Source: Rhytidiadelphus loreus
Taxonomy: Eukaryota; Streptophyta; Bryopsida; Hypnales; Hylocomiaceae
Assembly: GCA_947034895.1 (NCBI GenBank)
Contig: OX344762.1
Coordinates: 87,042,981 to 87,106,980 of the forward strand
Reading direction: 5' to 3'
DNA length: 64,000 bases
Below are positions 61,745-64,000 of this stretch, piece by piece (position 1 is the first letter of the stretch; the number at the start of each line of letters is the position of its first letter). The translations under genes and the position numbers were made by a program. The notes under the pieces are model-generated. The model did not search any database, was not told where the DNA came from, and worked only from the letters and a program-made list of their open reading frames with translations.

Positions 61745-62384
61745 AGGTAGTATGCTCTAAAAGCGACCATTCAAGGATTGGTCCGCCTTTTTCATAGTCT
61801 GACGTGGACATAAATATTTTTAGATCATTTTTCAGAGAAAGAAAAATGGATGTGGAACCTAACACTATTGTAGTGGTTTTGTATTTTTCCAAGCATTTTT
61901 GAATTACTTATAAATTTTCAAAGATTAAGGACATAGGCACCTATTTGTGACACATAGGTCTCCCAAAATGTGTCCATTTGTAACTTGTAAAGAGATGTGC
62001 GAAAATCAAAGGCAATGATTGGCTTTTGCAATAGAAAAATAATTTTTCCTTGATGCATTCAATTACTAAAGTGGTCCATTTAACCCTTAAGCACTCTGAA
62101 ATTCATATTCTGGACAATATCAGAAGGCTTGCATGCTTTGTTTCATCCAACTACCTTCTCATTCACCCAATATAACACTTGAATCTTGAAAAGACAACCT
62201 TCTTTTATGTCCAATTTTCTGAAATTTTGGTAAATGGTATTACTATATAAAGATATAAGCAAAAATGTGTGAAAATTTGAAAAAGGATTGAGGCGTTAAG
62301 GGGTTAAAGATCACCCCATCTCCATTCTTCACCCCAAAATAGGGGCGGTTTGAAGAAGGTGGGTACTTTTAGAGCATACTACCT
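61745..62384. mobile_element. AGGTAGTATGCTC element hosting a TTAA element
   Basis: AGGTAGTATGCTCTAAAAG and CTTTTAGAGCATACTACCT are inverted ends flanked by TA on both sides. The interior carries a complete TTAA-flanked element at 62080-62307. Confidence 0.85.
62080..62307. mobile_element. TTAA-flanked element nested in the previous one
   Basis: TTAACCCTTAAGCACTC and GAGGCGTTAAGGGGTTAA bound 228 bp with exact TTAA at both ends. Confidence 0.75.
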
Positions 62385-62389
62385 TACTA

Positions 62390-62955
62390 TCATTAAATTG
62401 ATCAAATTTTTTTGTTGGCAAATGCGAGGAGGTTCCAACACAAAAAAGAATGCAACATTTGGATATCGTATGCAAAAGTTATGAAGGGTCAAATTTATTT
62501 TTGAATGGATGTTCTAAAATTGTTTCTTTGACATAGATACACATTGATTTTGGAAAGTAGTGATGGCGGTTTTAGACATAGTGCAATGTTGGGTTAGTAA
62601 TAAGAAAGAGTGAGAATGACTATTTTATTTGATTGGCATGAAATAGGGGCCTATTTCCTAATGGGTCTTAAGGTGGGTAAGCCCAAAATCAAACCTTGTC
62701 TAAAACCATCATCAACAATTTATGTACCATCTCCAAAATCAATATGTATTCACATTGAAGAAACGATTTTAGAACACCTACTCAAAAAAAAATTTGACCC
62801 TTTATGACTTTGTCTACAAAATCCAAATGTTGTGTATTGGAACTTCCTTGCATTTGCCAACAAAAAATATATAGAAATTTGACCACTTTAATAATAATGA
62901 CTGTGCATTAGTATAAAATTAAAAAAAGTGGTGCTTTTGGATGTCCCTACATTAC
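62390..62955. repeat. Two inverted AGGTGGG-family copies
   Basis: The first part (62390-62585) reads GTTGGCAAATGCGAGGAGGT in one orientation. The second (62669-62955) runs from AGGTGGGTAAGCCCAAAA to TTTTGGATGTCCCTAC in the opposite orientation. Confidence 0.6.
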
Positions 62956-63189
62956 ATATAGTCATTGGTAAGTGCAATGTTGATTCATTCTAATAGTAGT
63001 AGAAAAATGAGCGTCACCCTTAAGTTTTATTTTTGTAGAAATTGGTACATACAATACAACAATCACTATAAGAAACCTATATTTTATGTGATGTTTTCAT
63101 CCTTTTTTATGACACAAGTCTAGAACTTGATTGATCCCTTGGATCTATAGGGCCAGAAATCAATACATATGCTTGCCCCTTTGGAAAGA

Positions 63190-63290
63190 TTGCTAAAATT
63201 TGTCATTTATCATTGATGAAAATTGTTAGAATTCATATTTGGAATCGAAGACTCCCAATTAGCTTAGCACTGATCGATGGTAGGGAAGTT
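63190..63290. mobile_element. Remnant of the hAT-like core, copy 4
   Basis: GAATTCATATTTGGAATCGA followed by a CCCAATTAG block matches the core of copy 3 at 55818. No ends or target duplication could be defined. Confidence 0.45.
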
Positions 63291-63557
63291 ACAAGTAACC
63301 AACTATCAATAGGTCAGCCAAGTCTTTTAACTTTTAACTTAGAGACTCGATATACCTCGAGAGAAAAGTGTAGAATTAGTTCATTCCAAAATACCTAACT
63401 CTTGGAACACCAAAGGGGTAAATTGGTTAAGTCCCTAAACTCAATCCATACATTGGGTGACATCTTTCAATTCAAAAAGTTATAACATAACACAAAAATG
63501 AGTGAAGAAATTGTAAAAGTGTCAAACCTCATAAGAGTTGCAGCCATATGGGAATTA

Positions 63558-63933
63558 AGGTGAAGACACCCAAAAGCATCCCTTATACCTATTCTTGTAC
63601 CCTAGACCGCCTCTTAATGTGTCTTTCAAATGCTTATCCCTTATTCACTGACCCATTTCAAGGACACATATTTAACTCTGGTTTGCTAACTACTGATTTT
63701 TGAAGATTTCGATTTAGGATACACCTATGTGACAGTTTCAATGGTCCAAGGAGCCGTCACTTTGAAAAATCATAGAAATTACATACCACATCCGAAAAAT
63801 CTAATTTCTTTTTTGAATATTCATGATTTTCACTTGCTAATACTACAAAAATATCATTTTTAGGAAAAGATGACTCCAACTATGCTGAATTGCTTATATT
63901 ATACTGACGGTTTGGTTTTGGGTGCTTCCACTT
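63558..63933. mobile_element. AGGTRRAG..CACCYAAA element, copy 2
   Basis: AGGTGAAGACACCCAAAAGC and GGTTTTGGGTGCTTCCACTT are the inverted ends, with TA on both sides. It is the reverse-orientation counterpart of 28826-29210 with few differences. Confidence 0.8.
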
Positions 63934-64000
63934 TACCGTGCACTTTTTATAAACTTAGTGTTTGAGATGGGTGACTTCAGCCTTTCCATTGGTTGTCAAA

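Overview
This is a stretch of plant nuclear DNA. It carries spliced genes with GT-AG introns, a nuclear-type tRNA-Ile(AAU), and plant-type proteins: a cell-wall GH31 alpha-xylosidase/alpha-glucosidase, a small thylakoid-type protein with a transit peptide, and a gar2-like/BASL-like protein. Intergenic DNA is AT-rich and crowded with short non-autonomous DNA transposons. I see no LTR retrotransposon. A land plant is well supported; a seedless lineage such as a bryophyte is only a guess.

Layout. Positions 1-14,000 hold a GSTCD/METTL25-type methyltransferase (+, 1115-4102, 4 exons), a RIQ/DUF1118-like chloroplast protein (+, 6166-7906, 2 exons), tRNA-Ile (8477-8550) and the gar2-like gene (-, 10948-12992, 3 exons). 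Positions 14,000-48,900 are a gene desert with no convincing gene. It is filled with nested miniature elements: TTAA-flanked piggyBac-like elements with CCCCTAAA-type termini, TA-flanked elements starting AGGTAGG or AGGTGGG, foldbacks, decayed LINE pieces and tandem repeats. One GC-rich island with a TATA-like box sits at 38,060-38,765. Positions 48,900-60,200 hold an unrecognised 14-exon gene (-, 48915-54869, about 613 aa) and the GH31 gene (-, 56970-60133, 2 exons, 904 aa). Positions 60,900-64,000 return to repeats.

The genes form no operon or pathway; each is an independent plant transcription unit. The most unusual signals are in the repeats. A hAT-like miniature element family (8-bp target duplications in two copies) keeps its core but changes its terminal repeats, and its three clear copies each lie upstream of a gene. 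A second, TIR-less repeat occurs in the introns of three unrelated genes, always in the sense orientation and close to the 3' splice site. Several elements are nested, and sister copies elsewhere in the window preserve the unfilled site.

Exon boundaries were worked out by hand from splice signals and reading-frame phase, with no transcript or database support.
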